Source: Olsenella sp. oral taxon 807
GTDB lineage: Bacteria; Actinomycetota; Coriobacteriia; Coriobacteriales; Atopobiaceae
DNA: 64,000 nucleotides
Assembly (NCBI RefSeq): GCF_001189515.2
Contig: NZ_CP012069.2
Coordinates: 1,364,001 to 1,428,000, forward strand
Reading direction: 5' to 3'
Shown here piece after piece: positions 18,072 to 28,393 of the stretch. Position 1 is the first letter of the stretch; each line of letters starts with the position of its first letter. Made by a program: the position numbers and the translations under genes. The notes beneath the pieces were generated by a model, which ran no database searches, was not told where the DNA came from, and was given only the letters and a program-made list of their open reading frames with translations.

Positions 18072-20233
18072 ATGAGAAAATGGGTCGGCATGTCCGTCGC
18101 GGCCTCCCTCTTTCTGGCGGTGGCCTCTGGCCTCTTTCTACTCGTGTGGGACTTCATGGATGCGGAAAGGATCGCCCAGCTTGGGACAGGCGAGTACACC
18201 CTTGTCTTTCAGCTGAGTGGCCCAGGTCACTCCACGCAGGCTGTGGACGCGGCTGCCAAGCTTGCCTGCTCGTGCCACGGCGTCTCCGTCATGAGGGAGG
18301 TTGACAGGCTCTCGGAGGGCGGTACGAGCAGGGTTGAGTTCTATGGCCGCTTTAACTGGGACAGCTTTCCCACAGAGCAGCTGAGGCTGAGCTCGGGTCG
18401 GTTGCCGACCGAAGACGGGGAGTGGTTGTCGAGCCGCCAGACGGGCGAGCCCGAACAGGTCGGCACGATATACGAGTTCGGCAACAACATGGAGGTGACC
18501 CTGCACGCGGGTTCGCTCTTCTCTCCTGAGGAGACCGACGCCCAGGGCGTCTTTCGTGTCGTCTCCACAAGACCGTTTGACAAGGACGCGGTGCTGGACG
18601 CCTTCTCCCTCACCTTGGGCGTGCCAAAGGACGAGCTCGCGGTTGTGCATACCCATCAGCTGCGCTCCTTGGGGGGAATGCCCGCGGCCTTGGGCGGCAT
18701 CGCCTTTCTCTGCCTGCTCGCGTACCTCATGTTCGTCGGCTGTGCCCCGGTCGCGCACTCGAAGGTCATCGGGGTCGAGAGGCTGCTTGGCTGGGGCAGG
18801 CTGGCCATCTGGCTGCAGCTCATCACGCCGGCGCTCGCAGCGCAGCTCGCTGCGGCCATCCTCTGCGACGTGGCGATCCTTGCCCTCGTGGCACCTCTGT
18901 CCTTTGAGTTTCTTGCCCTGCTCGTGGCCCTCCAGGTGGGGCTCGTGTGCCTGAGCGCCCTGGCGGGGCTTACCGCCCTCGCCGTCGTCTCGTCGATACC
19001 CGCGACGGCGGCCATCGGACGGGCGTTCTCGCTGAGGCTGCCTGTGGGGATCGCGGCTGTCGTGAAGCTTGCCATCGTCGCGGCCGTGCTCATATGGACG
19101 GCCGCCATGTCGGGAATCTTTAGCGAGACACTTGCCACCCTGCGCGACCTTTCGCTCTGGGAGCGTCACGGTGAGCTGTACGTGCTGGAGAGCTCGAAGC
19201 TGACCTCGGAGCAGGTTCGGAGCAGCTCGGTGGGTGACACGAGCCATGAGGACAAGTTCGCCTCCCTCTACGAGCTGCTGAACGACTCCTATGGCGGACG
19301 CTTCGTGAGTGCCTCGACGGTCACGCCAGCAAAGTGCGCGGTGGCAGGCGTTACCTGCGAGGGGAGCTGGGCTCAGATGTCAGTCAACGTGAACTACCTC
19401 AGGCAGGCGGCCCTCAGCTCGGTTGACGGGGGCACGATCGCTATAGACGAGGACGAGGCGAGGCGCGTTCTGCTCGTTCCCTCCACGATGTCCTCTGAGC
19501 AGCGGGAGGCGGCCAGGGCCTACGCGCAGTGGCTTGACGGCACGCTCTTCGAGGCGGAGGCGCTCAGGTGGAAGGAGGGTGGCGCGAAGCGCAGCGGCGA
19601 GATGCTGTGCTTGGTCTACGAGGGCGGCAAATCGTTCTTCTCGTATGACAGGCGCGTCGGCGAGGCCAGCGGAAACATGGTGGACGACCCGGTGTTCCTC
19701 GTCCTTACCAAGGCCAACATCACCAACATGGAGCGCTCCGGGCTTGTGAGGAGCGGTGTGGGCTTCCCGCTCAAGCTGCCCATAGGCGAGCAGGAGGCCA
19801 CGCAGCTCAAGGGCTACCTTGACAGCCACGGCTTTGCCGAGGACGACATCCAGGTCGTGACCCTCGCCGAGGCGTATCGATCACAGGCCACCGTGCAGGC
19901 GCAGGCGCTTGCCCTCGTGCTACTCTCCATCACGTCCATCTTCGCGCTCGGTGTGGTGTCGGATCTCCTTGTCGCCGGACTCATGGTGCTAGCACGCCGT
20001 CGTCAGCTGAGCATCCAGAGAATGCTCGGATGGGGGTGGGCCGCACGACATGGACGGGTGCTCGTCGCCTGGGTCCTTATCGCCACGGCAGGGCTTGCCT
20101 GCATGCGCCTCGGCGGTGCGGGCGACGTCTCGCTGGCGATCGGAGGTGCCGCACTCGCCCTCGATGCCGTCATCTTCTTCATCCTCATCCGCATGTACGA
20201 GAGACGTCGCGTCATCGTCACCGAGAGGGGGGC

Positions 20234-20237
<4 letters not shown>
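18072..20237 (+). CDS. Bacteriocin-associated ABC transporter permease (DUF1430-like)
   Basis: Encodes 721 residues. One membrane helix at the N-terminus (about 5-28) is followed by a ~170-residue extracytoplasmic domain. Four helices come next (about 200-370), then a second outside domain, then a cluster of helices near 625-710. This layout and length fit the bacteriocin-associated integral membrane family found with lactococcin-972-type ABC ATPases; the match is by memory. The next gene is such an ATPase, overlapping by 4 bp. Likely role: export of, or immunity to, an antimicrobial peptide. No peptide gene was found beside it. The ATG lies 11 bp after the proS stop. Confidence 0.7.
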
Positions 20238-20884
<647 letters not shown>

Positions 20885-20955
20885 GCGGGCCCGACGCCCA
20901 CGGGCAACCGTGAGCCTTGACGCGCGAGCTGCTGGACTGCCGGGCCGCGCGCTCG

Positions 20956-21336
20956 CTACGCCCTCTCGAGCCGCCGTGCGACGACGCGAGCGAGCAGCAG
21001 GATGGCCAGCGACAAGAGGGCCGCCCCGACCGTGACCGCGAGGGCGTCAACGGCCGTACCCTGCGTGATGAGGACGACGAGTAGGGAGAGGAGCAGGGAG
21101 AGCACTAGCACGACTACAGCCGCGCGCATCACCCGCTTCGCGTTGGAGGGAACGTTCGCCCAGCGCGCACCCTGCACGCCAAGAAACAGTGCGAGGACGC
21201 TGTCCACGAGGGCAATGGGTCCGGTTGGCAGCGGCTCAGCCGGAAGGATGACCACGGCGCCAAACAGGAGGCTCACAAGCCCGAAGGCCAAAATTACAAG
21301 ACAGGTAATTTTTAGATTTCTGGAGTCTTGGGGCAT
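20956..21336 (-). CDS. Small four-helix membrane protein, unknown
   Basis: About 126 residues from the ATG at 21336, or 136 from the ATG at 21366. GGGAGG lies 11 bases before the first choice. The second follows a TAGACT-like -10 (21379-21374) so closely that it could be leaderless. The protein is almost wholly hydrophobic: four predicted membrane segments separated by short loops, with a basic end. No family was recognised. It converges with the upstream ABC transporter genes. Confidence 0.6.
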   Translation of the reverse strand: MPQDSRNLKITCLVILAFGLVSLLFGAVVILPAEPLPTGPIALVDSVLALFLGVQGARWANVPSNAKRVMRAAVVVLVLSLLLSLLVVLITQGTAVDALAVTVGAALLSLAILLLARVVARRLERA

Positions 21337-21454
21337 AGCTCTCTCATCCTCCCTGCGCGACGTCATCTCAACCAGTCTAACCGAGGATCCCCGCCACGCA
21401 TCCTAAAAATCTCCTTCCGGCGGCCCCGGCCTCAACACGTGCAGGGCGAGCAAA

Positions 21455-21486
21455 CTGATCCTTCGGGCGGCTGATCCTTCGGGCGG
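21455..21486. repeat. 16-bp tandem duplication
   Basis: CTGATCCTTCGGGCGG occurs twice in direct succession (21455-21470 and 21471-21486), just left of the palindromic element. Confidence 0.8.
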
Positions 21487-21502
21487 CGCAGAGCCTCACG
21501 AA

Positions 21503-21671
21503 GTGAGTGATTCACTCACAACGCAAGGACGAAGTGAGTGATTCACTCACTTCGAGCTTAGCTTCAATAAGCCTTTGACCTGCATGTATGAAAAACAGCC
21601 CAGTGTGACACACTCCCATTTTGGCGCAAAAATCACTCACATCGCAAAAACGAAGTGAGTGAATCACTCAC
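21503..21671. repeat. 169-bp paired-palindrome element, copy A
   Basis: The 17-bp palindrome GTGAGTGAWTCACTCAC occurs at 21503-21519, 21534-21550 and 21655-21671. A right half-site TCACTCAC at 21633-21640 stands where a further box would begin at 21624. Box starts are therefore 503, 534, (624) and 655: two pairs, each with a 31-bp offset, with the pairs 121 bp apart. The element at 43898-44066 has exactly the same spacing. The two inter-box spacers resemble each other (CGCAAGGACGAA and CGCAAAAACGAA). It lies 14 bp from the 3' end of tRNA-Val. Function unknown. Confidence 0.9.
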
Positions 21672-21685
21672 TTCGTGAATTTGTC

Positions 21686-21760
21686 TGGTGGGCGATGCTG
21701 GATTTGAACCAGCGACCCCTTCCGTGTGAAGGAAGTGCTCTACCCCTGAGCCAATCGCCC
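21686..21760 (-). tRNA. tRNA-Val (CAC)
   Basis: 75 nt including an encoded CCA. The acceptor stem pairs GGGCGAT with ATCGCCC. The anticodon stem CTTCC/GGAAG carries loop TTCACAC, anticodon CAC. The T-loop is TTCAAAT. It reads leftward with the two tRNAs to its right. A TACGAT preceded by TGC (21779-21774 on the minus strand) may give it its own promoter, since a terminator separates it from the other two. Confidence 0.95.
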
Positions 21761-21957
21761 GTTTCGCTACGCCATCGTAGCAGATGTGTCCCCCAGTCCG
21801 ACCGAGAATCATGGGTTGTGGAGGCGCGGTAGGTAAGATGCTGGCACCTTCTCGCGGGTAGGTCCCACGGTCGTGCCACCAGCAGTTTGGCATTATGGCC
21901 TTGCAATGGAGCGCGTCAGATTCTTACGAGGGTGTGTCGAGGCGCACAAAGAGGCAT

Positions 21958-21986
21958 ATCCGCCTGCCCGGCTGGGGCAGGCGGAT
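21958..21986 (-). terminator. Terminator of the tRNA-Ala/tRNA-Met unit
   Basis: A 12-bp perfect stem (ATCCGCCTGCCC with GGGCAGGCGGAT) and 5-nt loop lies just beyond the 3' end of the Met/Ile2 tRNA. In the leftward direction it is followed by a modestly T-rich stretch. Confidence 0.75.
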
Positions 21987-21996
21987 CTCTCAGATG

Positions 21997-22072
21997 TGGT
22001 GGGCCCAGAGAGATTTGAACTCCCAACCCAGGGATTATGAGTCCCCTGCGCTAACCGTTGCGCCATAGGCCC
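21997..22072 (-). tRNA. tRNA with CAT anticodon (elongator Met or Ile2)
   Basis: 76 nt with encoded CCA. Acceptor GGGCCTA pairs with TGGGCCC. The anticodon loop is CTCATAA, anticodon CAT; the T-arm has GGGAG/CTCTC. It lacks initiator features. Both elongator tRNA-Met and the lysidine-modified tRNA-Ile2 can carry this loop, and sequence alone by eye does not settle which one this is. Confidence 0.9.
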
Positions 22073-22117
22073 GAAACAAAGAAAAAGCGACGGCCTCGGC
22101 CGCCGCCCTCACTCACA

Positions 22118-22193
22118 TGGTGGAGAATAGGGGGTTCGAACCCCTGACCTCATGACTGCCAGTCATGCGCTCTCCCAACTGAGCTAATTCCCC
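22118..22193 (-). tRNA. tRNA-Ala (GGC)
   Basis: 76 nt with encoded CCA. Anticodon loop CTGGCAG, anticodon GGC. The acceptor stem GGGGAAT/ATTCTCC contains a G3-U70 wobble pair, the main identity element for alanyl-tRNA synthetase, which supports the call. It is the first gene of the leftward tRNA unit. Confidence 0.96.
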
Positions 22194-22210
22194 GCATTGG
22201 TGCATGAGTT

Positions 22211-22238
22211 ATATTAGCAAACGTGACCGTCCGGTCAA
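22211..22238 (-). promoter_or_regulatory. Promoter of the leftward tRNA unit
   Basis: On the minus strand TTGACC (22238-22233), a 16-bp spacer and TAATAT (22216-22211) form a strong promoter. The predicted start is about 10 bp before the tRNA-Ala 5' end. Confidence 0.75.
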
Positions 22239-22276
22239 GGGCATTTTTCCGATAGACCCAAGCAGATGGAGAAGCC

Positions 22277-22666
22277 ATGGTAAACGCTCGCAACGTACAG
22301 GATCCCGTAGAACTCTTCGACCTGCACATCTCCCACATCGGCATCAACGCCGCGACCGACGAGGAGGTGGAGGAGATCGTCGGCCTCTTCTCGTCTCTCA
22401 TGGGCCTGAGGCGAGAGGTATCCGCCCCCATCTCAGTCTTTGCGGGAACCCTCGTTGAGGTCATGCGCCCAGGCGCGAGTCGCGGCGAGAAGGGACACAT
22501 CGGGTTCTATGTGAATGACATCCCAGCGGCCCTCAGGTGGTTTGGAGAGCGTGGCTTCGAGGCTGACCCCACGCTGCGGGTACTGAACCCCGACGGCTCG
22601 ATTCGTCTCGTCTACTTCAAGCGACAGATCGCTGGCTTTGCCATTCACCTCACGTCAGACCGCTAG
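22277..22666 (+). CDS. VOC-family protein
   Basis: Encodes 129 residues. A single vicinal-oxygen-chelate (glyoxalase/bleomycin-resistance) domain: HISHIGINA at the start of the first repeat and GHIGFYVNDIPAALRWF in the second. It resembles the glyoxalase-like domain sometimes fused to KDPG aldolases; here it stands alone. The substrate is unknown. GGAGAAG precedes the ATG. It is divergent from the tRNA unit. Confidence 0.75.
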   Translation: MVNARNVQDPVELFDLHISHIGINAATDEEVEEIVGLFSSLMGLRREVSAPISVFAGTLVEVMRPGASRGEKGHIGFYVNDIPAALRWFGERGFEADPTLRVLNPDGSIRLVYFKRQIAGFAIHLTSDR

Positions 22667-22860
22667 CATAGCGTCCAGAGAGGCTGCCTTGTCCTGCCGG
22701 CCCACACAGCCGCTCAGATCCCGATGCTGGTGGGCACTGTATTCCGTCGGTGGACGCCGCGTGGTATCTGTGGGCAAAGCCCGCGCAAATGGGTACACAT
22801 CCCTGTGTTCTCAAGTACACTCACTCGGAATGCCCCGCGCATCGCAGAAAGGCATGGCGC

Positions 22861-24864
22861 TTGATCGCTCTCGCAGACAAGATATCAAAGTCCTTCGGTG
22901 GTCGGATCCTGTACTCGGCAGCCACCCTACAGCTCAATGCAGGAGAGCGCTGGGGGCTCGTCGGTCCGAATGGCGCCGGTAAGACGACCCTCCTCAGGAT
23001 CATCATGGGACAGGAGGGCGCAGACGAGGGAACGGTGAGCTTCGCCAAGGACATCACCCTTGGCTACCTCGAGCAGGAGACTCTGATCTCGGGAACGAAG
23101 AGCGCGCTTAGCGAGGTTGTTGACTCCGCCGTCGAGATCCGCAAGCTGGAGGCCCGCATCAAAAAGATGGAACATCAGATTGCCGAGACCTCTGGCGAGG
23201 ACCAGAGGCTCCTTGAGCGCTACGGGCAGGCTCAGGACCGCTTTGAGCGGCTCGGCGGCTACGCGCTCGAGGCCAGGGCCCGCCAGATTCTGTGCGGGCT
23301 CGGCTTTCCCACCCAAGACCTCGCCAAGCCCGCAGCCGAGTTCTCGGGTGGCTGGCAGATGCGCATCGCCCTCTCGAAGCTGCTTCTTCGCCACCCCGAC
23401 CTACTGCTTTTGGACGAGCCCACCAACCATCTCGACCTCGAGAGCGTAGGTTGGCTTGAGTCGTTCATCTCGTCCTACGACGGTGCCGTGCTCCTCGTGA
23501 GCCACGACCGCTCGTTCATGGATGCCTGCGTGAGCCACATCGCGTCACTTGAGAACAAGCGCCTCGTAACCTACGTGGGCAATTACTCCAACTACCTCCG
23601 ACAGAGGGAGGACAACCTCGAGCAGCTTCGTGCCAAGCGGGCCGCCCAGGAGCGTGATATCAACCACATGCAGGTCTTCGTGGACAAGTTCCGCTACAAG
23701 CCGACGAAGGCCAGGCAGGTCCAGGAGCGCATCCGTCGCATCGAGAAGGTCCAGGAGGAACTCGTGACGCTTCCCGAAGCCCCCAAGAGGCTGCGCTTTA
23801 AGTTCCCAGACCCGCCACGTACGGGCGATCTTGTGGTCTCGCTCGAAGGCGTCGCAAAGGCCTATGGAAAGAACCTCGTCTATGAGGGCGTCGACCTCAA
23901 GCTGTACCGCGGCGACCACGTTGCGCTCGTGGGGCCAAACGGCGCGGGCAAGTCCACTCTCATGAAGCTCATCTGCGGTCGCGAGGGTCCGACGGCGGGA
24001 ACCGTCGAGCTGGGCCAGAACGTGACCCAGTCCTACTACGCGCAACACCAGCTCGAGACCCTCAAAGAGTCCATGACCGTGCTCCAAGAGATGGACGAGG
24101 CGGCACCGGGCTGGACGTCATCTGAGGAGCGAAGGCTCCTTGGCGCCTTCCTCTTCCACGGCGATGACGTCGACAAGAGGGTCGGCGTGCTCTCGGGCGG
24201 CGAGAAGGCCCGCCTCGCCCTCGCCCGCATGCTTGTGGCACCTGACCCGCTGCTGTGCCTGGACGAGCCCACGAACCACCTCGATATCGACTCGGTCAGC
24301 GTGCTCGAGGATGCGCTCGTCAGCTTCCCGGGCACCCTCGTGCTCATCAGCCACGACGAGCACCTCGTGAGGGCCGTGGCCAACAAGGTCGTTGACGTGC
24401 GCGACCACAAGGTCACGCTCTACGACGGCGACTACGACTACTTTCTCTACAAGCGAGCCGAGCTCGAGGGGCGCGCAGGAAGCGCGCCCGCACGAGCAGT
24501 CCTTGCCGAGGCGTCCGCAAACGCAGGCAAGGCCCAGGGCGGCAGCGGCGACACGGCACGGCCCGCAGGCCGCAACGTCAAGACCAAGGAGCGGCGCCGC
24601 GCGGAGGCCGAGGCCAGAAACGCCGCCAACCGGGCGGTCCGCGAGGAGAGGCGTCGCCTCAAACAGGTGGAGCTGGCTCTCAAGCCCGCCCAGAAGCGTT
24701 ATGAGGAGCTTATGGAGCTCATGGCCTCCGAGGAGCTCTATGCCAATGCCGACGAGTTCGACCGTTGCATGAAGGAATACAACGCGCTCGCCAAAAAGAT
24801 ACCGGCCCTCGAGGAGGAGTGGCTCGAGCTGAGCGAGCGCGTCGAGGGGAGTGCCAATGCCTGA
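22861..24864 (+). CDS. ABC-F family ATPase
   Basis: Encodes 667 residues with two ABC domains and no membrane segments. Walker A is GPNGAGKTT at 35-43 and GPNGAGKST in the second domain. Signatures are [10 protein letters not shown] and [14 protein letters not shown]; both Walker B motifs read [10 protein letters not shown] charged linker joins the domains and a coiled-coil tail follows (from about 575). ABC-F proteins act on the ribosome as translation factors or antibiotic-protection proteins. The closest style is the YdiF/Uup group. The TTG at 22861 was chosen because AAAGG lies 8 bases upstream and it begins [13 protein letters not shown], as the family does. Confidence 0.88.
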   Translation: MIALADKISKSFGGRILYSAATLQLNAGERWGLVGPNGAGKTTLLRIIMGQEGADEGTVSFAKDITLGYLEQETLISGTKSALSEVVDSAVEIRKLEARIKKMEHQIAETSGEDQRLLERYGQAQDRFERLGGYALEARARQILCGLGFPTQDLAKPAAEFSGGWQMRIALSKLLLRHPDLLLLDEPTNHLDLESVGWLESFISSYDGAVLLVSHDRSFMDACVSHIASLENKRLVTYVGNYSNYLRQREDNLEQLRAKRAAQERDINHMQVFVDKFRYKPTKARQVQERIRRIEKVQEELVTLPEAPKRLRFKFPDPPRTGDLVVSLEGVAKAYGKNLVYEGVDLKLYRGDHVALVGPNGAGKSTLMKLICGREGPTAGTVELGQNVTQSYYAQHQLETLKESMTVLQEMDEAAPGWTSSEERRLLGAFLFHGDDVDKRVGVLSGGEKARLALARMLVAPDPLLCLDEPTNHLDIDSVSVLEDALVSFPGTLVLISHDEHLVRAVANKVVDVRDHKVTLYDGDYDYFLYKRAELEGRAGSAPARAVLAEASANAGKAQGGSGDTARPAGRNVKTKERRRAEAEARNAANRAVREERRRLKQVELALKPAQKRYEELMELMASEELYANADEFDRCMKEYNALAKKIPALEEEWLELSERVEGSANA

Positions 24865-25342
24865 GGGCGCACACTTCAGCGACAAGAGCGACGTCGGCGT
24901 CACGAGGGTTCAAAGCGCCACGGGACGCAACAACGTTGACCAACCCTCTCAGGCCCCCGTGCCAAGCCCCAGTCGCGAAGGCTACATCTACCTCGGGAAG
25001 GATGAGCCTGCGGGCACGCGGAAGAGAGGGGGGCCTGCACCCATCCTACGGGTCCCGCTCAGTCTCCTGATCCGCCTGCTCGCCCTGGCGTGCAGAGCCC
25101 TCGCGATCGCGCTGGCGTTTGTCGTCACGGTGGGCGTCGTCGCCATCGGAGTGCTACGCCCCTCTCTTATCGAGGCCACGAGAACGATGTCGTCACTGCT
25201 GCCGTCGGCCCTTCAGGGGACGTTCGTCTTCGAGACGCCACTCGGCGGCGCGCTCAGGGGCGATTTCGTGATAGCCTCTATCGTATTGTTCGTGAGTGAC
25301 TGGCTGCTCGTACGCTGTGCGTATAGACTTCGCCCTGCGTGA
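24857..25342 (+). CDS. Small membrane protein, unknown
   Basis: Encodes 161 residues. A polar, low-complexity N-terminal half (about 1-60) with prolines and charges is followed by a long hydrophobic segment (about 70-100), a short outside loop and a second hydrophobic segment near 130-150. No family recognised. GAGGGGA lies 6 bases before the ATG, which overlaps the ABC-F gene by 8 bp, so the two are probably co-translated. Confidence 0.7.
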   Translation: MPEGAHFSDKSDVGVTRVQSATGRNNVDQPSQAPVPSPSREGYIYLGKDEPAGTRKRGGPAPILRVPLSLLIRLLALACRALAIALAFVVTVGVVAIGVLRPSLIEATRTMSSLLPSALQGTFVFETPLGGALRGDFVIASIVLFVSDWLLVRCAYRLRPA

Positions 25343-25360
25343 GCAAGAGAGAAGGTGCTC

Positions 25361-26086
25361 GTGAATTCTTCACCGTCAGATATCGTACATTCCGCCACGT
25401 CCATCGTAATGTCAAGAGACGTATTTGCCGTTGTGTCCATCGTTCTTTTCATCATCGCGCTGTCCGTGCATGAGGCCGCGCACGCCTTCGTCGCGTACAG
25501 GTGCGGGGATACGACCGCCAAGGACCAGGGTCGCCTCACACTGAACCCGTTGGCCCATATCGATCCCATCGGTACGGTGCTGCTTCCGTTCGTCCTGTCC
25601 CTCGCGAGCGGATACTCCTTCGGCTGGGCGAGACCCGTCCCCTATAACCCCTACAACCTCAGGAATCGTCGGAGGGATGAGTTTCTGGTCGCGGTGGCGG
25701 GACCCATCAGCAACCTCCTCCAAGCCTTCATTGGCACGATCGTCTGTGCGCTCGTGCGGGTTTTTATCGTTTCAAGCGCAACGTTCAACACGCCGGTGGT
25801 CGTTGCCCTGCTCATACTTGAACTTTATGTCTACCTGAACTGCGTACTGGCCTTCTTCAACCTGATTCCCCTGCCGCCGCTCGACGGCTCGAAGATCTTC
25901 ACGGTCTTCTTGGAGGGCGAGGCGCTCCAGAGGTACTACGAGCTGCAGCGCTACTCGATGGCGATTCTGTTTGCCGTCCTCTTCTTGCTGCCGAGGGTGC
26001 TTGGCGTTGACCTCATCGACCTGTACCTCGACGCGACCGCAGGCAACCTATTCAACCTGCTCTTGCATTCGGGCATGGCGACCTAG
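25361..26086 (+). CDS. Site-2 protease family protein (M50, YwhC-like)
   Basis: Encodes 241 residues with about six membrane segments. The metal site is HEAAH at 37-41, with the third ligand in LIPLPPLDGSK. It lacks a PDZ domain, as in the short YwhC/Rv-type M50 group, and is distinct from the RseP at 13761. It sits directly before scpA-scpB, a frequent arrangement in Gram-positive bacteria. GAGAAGG lies 5 bases before the GTG at 25361. A GTG two codons upstream is possible. Confidence 0.88.
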   Translation: MNSSPSDIVHSATSIVMSRDVFAVVSIVLFIIALSVHEAAHAFVAYRCGDTTAKDQGRLTLNPLAHIDPIGTVLLPFVLSLASGYSFGWARPVPYNPYNLRNRRRDEFLVAVAGPISNLLQAFIGTIVCALVRVFIVSSATFNTPVVVALLILELYVYLNCVLAFFNLIPLPPLDGSKIFTVFLEGEALQRYYELQRYSMAILFAVLFLLPRVLGVDLIDLYLDATAGNLFNLLLHSGMAT

Positions 26087-26089
26087 CTC

Positions 26090-26896
26090 ATGTCGTTCAG
26101 CGTAAGGACAAAGGCGTACTCGGGTCCCTTCGACCTTCTGCTGCAGCTCGTCAGCAGGCAGAAGGTCGCCATAGGGTCCATCTCCATCGCAAAGGTCGCA
26201 GACCAGTACCTCTCTGAGGTGGAGGCCATGGGTGGCTTTGACCTCGAGGTGGCAAGCGACTTCTTGCTCGTAGCCTCCACGCTCCTCGACATGAAGGCGG
26301 CGGCGCTCGTTCCCAGTGACGTGCGCACGAGCGCCGTCGAGGACGAAGACGACGAGCTCGCGAACCTCTCGCCTGACGAGCTGCGCGAGGTGCTCATCGC
26401 CCGCCTCATCACGTACAAGCAGTTTAGGGCCGTCGCAGCCGCCCTTGCCGTACGCATGGAGGCCGAGAGCATGATGGAGCCGCGCACGGTTGGTCCCGAC
26501 CCAGAGTTTCTTGGCCTTGTGCCTGACTTCCTCTCGGGAATCTCCCTAAGGTCGCTCGCGGTCATCTGCGCGGACCTCGATAGCCGCAGGCAGAGCTTCC
26601 TTCTGGAGGCCGAGCACGTGGCGCCCACACGCCTTCCCATCGCCCTTGTCGTCGCCTCTGTCGATCGCGTCACACGCTCAAGGCAGACTGTGACCTTCTC
26701 CGAGCTTGTGGGGGATGACCCTCGGGTCGAGACCATCGTCGCGACCTTCCTCGCGCTTCTCGAGCTCTCAAAGAGGGGCTCGGTTATGCTCTCGCAGCCC
26801 GAGGCCTTCGGCGAGATCAACGTCGCCCATGTGGAGGGAGCAGCGGCCTTTGAGGCTGACGAGCACGAGCTGAGTGTTGTTGGGGAGGGCGTCTGA
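26090..26896 (+). CDS. scpA: Segregation and condensation protein A
   Basis: Encodes 268 residues. ScpA is the kleisin that bridges the two SMC heads in bacterial condensin. The N-terminal YSGPFDLLLQLVSRQKV and FLLVASTLLDMKA match the SMC-neck-binding region. The C-terminal winged helix (about 190-245) includes VTFSELVGDDPRVETIVATFLA. Its stop overlaps the scpB start by one base, and their products form one complex. Confidence 0.94.
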   Translation: MSFSVRTKAYSGPFDLLLQLVSRQKVAIGSISIAKVADQYLSEVEAMGGFDLEVASDFLLVASTLLDMKAAALVPSDVRTSAVEDEDDELANLSPDELREVLIARLITYKQFRAVAAALAVRMEAESMMEPRTVGPDPEFLGLVPDFLSGISLRSLAVICADLDSRRQSFLLEAEHVAPTRLPIALVVASVDRVTRSRQTVTFSELVGDDPRVETIVATFLALLELSKRGSVMLSQPEAFGEINVAHVEGAAAFEADEHELSVVGEGV

Positions 26897-27561
26897 TGAG
26901 AGAACTCGAGAGCCTGGCGGGAGGCTCTGTCAAGGCATCCCTCGAAGCGCTACTACTCGTCTCGAGCGACGCGGTGCCTGCCTGCGACTTTGCGCGTGCC
27001 CTGAACATCACGCCCGGCGAGGCGTCAGCTGCGTTGGCCGAACTTTCGGCAGAGTACTCCGACGCCAACCGAGGCTTTCAACTTCGTGAGGTCGCGGGGG
27101 GCTGGCGGCTCTTCACCCACCCTGCCTTCCATGAGCAGGTGGAGAGCTACGTCCTTAGCTGGGACACCCGTCGTCTCTCGCAGGCTGCCCTCGAGACGCT
27201 CTCGATCATCGCCTACCATCAGCCGGTCTCTCGCGAGGGGGTGAGGGCGGTGCGTGGCGTCAACTCTGACGGCGTGATAGCCTCGTTGAGGGAGAAGGGC
27301 CTCGTCCGTGAGGCGGGACGTGAGGGTGCCAAGAACGGTGCCGTCCTCTTTGGCACAACCCAGCGCTTCCTCGAGCAGTTTGGCCTGAGGTCCCTGAGGG
27401 ACCTACCACCGCTCGAGGACTTCGCCCCCGACGAGGAGTCAAGGCGCTTCATCCGCGAGCGTCTCTCGGGAGGGGCGATATCATCTACCCTAGAGGAGGC
27501 ATCCGAGGACATTGATGACGAGAGGGAGCTCTTAGGCGATGACTATGACGCAGGGCAGTGA
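26896..27561 (+). CDS. scpB: Segregation and condensation protein B
   Basis: Encodes 221 residues with two winged-helix domains (about 12-90 and 95-170). The family signature SQAALETLSIIAYHQPVSR is present, followed by GVNSDGVIASLREKGLV. ScpB dimers bind the ScpA kleisin. The C-terminal ~40 residues are acidic. It overlaps the following pseudouridine synthase gene by about 20 bp. Confidence 0.94.
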   Translation: MRELESLAGGSVKASLEALLLVSSDAVPACDFARALNITPGEASAALAELSAEYSDANRGFQLREVAGGWRLFTHPAFHEQVESYVLSWDTRRLSQAALETLSIIAYHQPVSREGVRAVRGVNSDGVIASLREKGLVREAGREGAKNGAVLFGTTQRFLEQFGLRSLRDLPPLEDFAPDEESRRFIRERLSGGAISSTLEEASEDIDDERELLGDDYDAGQ

Positions 27562-28393
27562 GCTTAGGGTGGACCGCGTCCACCCCCATACCATGCGACT
27601 CCAGCGCTTCCTCGCCCGCGCAGGCGTGGCCAGCAGAAGGGGATCTGAGCAGCTCATGAGGACAGGCCGCGTTCGCGTGAATGACAGGGTCACAAGCGAG
27701 CTCGGAAGCAAGGTTGACGTAGACCACGACGTCGTTACGGTTGACGGCAGGCCCTGCCACCTCTCTGACACCCACCGCCACCTCATGCTCTACAAGCCTG
27801 CGGGCTATGTGACGACGATGAGCGATCCTCAAGGGAGGCCCTGCGTCGCCTCGCTCGTGCCCGTTGACAGAAACCCAGGCCTCTATCCGGTGGGGCGCCT
27901 CGACGCGGACGCGACGGGACTGCTCCTCTTCACGACCAACGGAGACCTGGGAAACCGGCTGCTGCACCCCTCTGGCCACGTATGGAAGCACTACCTGACC
28001 CTCATCCGAGGGACGCTGAGCACGGCTGAGCTGAGGCGCATCGAGGCTGGCATCAGGATGGGCGATGACGTCGCGCGCCCCGCCAAGGTGGAGCTTTTGG
28101 CCCAAGGTGACAAAAGGACAAGGTCCGTGAGTCCAAGGGGTGTGCCCCAGGGGATGAGCGTTGTCGGCCTCACCATCCACGAGGGCAAGAAGCACCAGGT
28201 GAAGCGTATGCTCGAGGCTGCCGGCCACGAGGTCGTGCGTCTCCACAGAGACGAGTTCGGGCCACTCAGGCTCACGGGGCTTGCATCCGGCCAAGCCCGT
28301 GAGCTCACGGACGAGGAGCGTAGGGCCGTGGAGGCCCTCGCCGGGGACATGACGACCAAGGCCGGACGGAAGGGGACATCGCATGGGCGTTAG
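27539..28393 (+). CDS. Pseudouridine synthase, RsuA/RluB family
   Basis: Encodes 284 residues. It has an S4 RNA-binding domain (about 20-75, beginning MRLQRFLARAGVASRR) and a catalytic domain with GRLD at 119-122, where D122 is the catalytic aspartate. KKHQVKRMLEAAGHEV is typical of RsuA/RluB enzymes, which modify rRNA. The most likely target is position 2605 of 23S rRNA, as for RluB, but the subfamily is not certain. Start alternatives are the ATGs at 27545 and 27596. Conserved scpB-adjacent position. Confidence 0.88.
   Translation: MTMTQGSELRVDRVHPHTMRLQRFLARAGVASRRGSEQLMRTGRVRVNDRVTSELGSKVDVDHDVVTVDGRPCHLSDTHRHLMLYKPAGYVTTMSDPQGRPCVASLVPVDRNPGLYPVGRLDADATGLLLFTTNGDLGNRLLHPSGHVWKHYLTLIRGTLSTAELRRIEAGIRMGDDVARPAKVELLAQGDKRTRSVSPRGVPQGMSVVGLTIHEGKKHQVKRMLEAAGHEVVRLHRDEFGPLRLTGLASGQARELTDEERRAVEALAGDMTTKAGRKGTSHGR

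Noticed and set aside
21503-21671. CRISPR array
   Set aside because: The boxes are palindromes with a similar 14-bp spacer and a long 82-bp middle; there are no unique spacers of constant length and no cas genes.
21671-21760. Attachment site at the 3' end of tRNA-Val
   Set aside because: No repeat of the tRNA 3' end and no integrase were seen nearby; the adjacent palindrome also occurs away from any tRNA.
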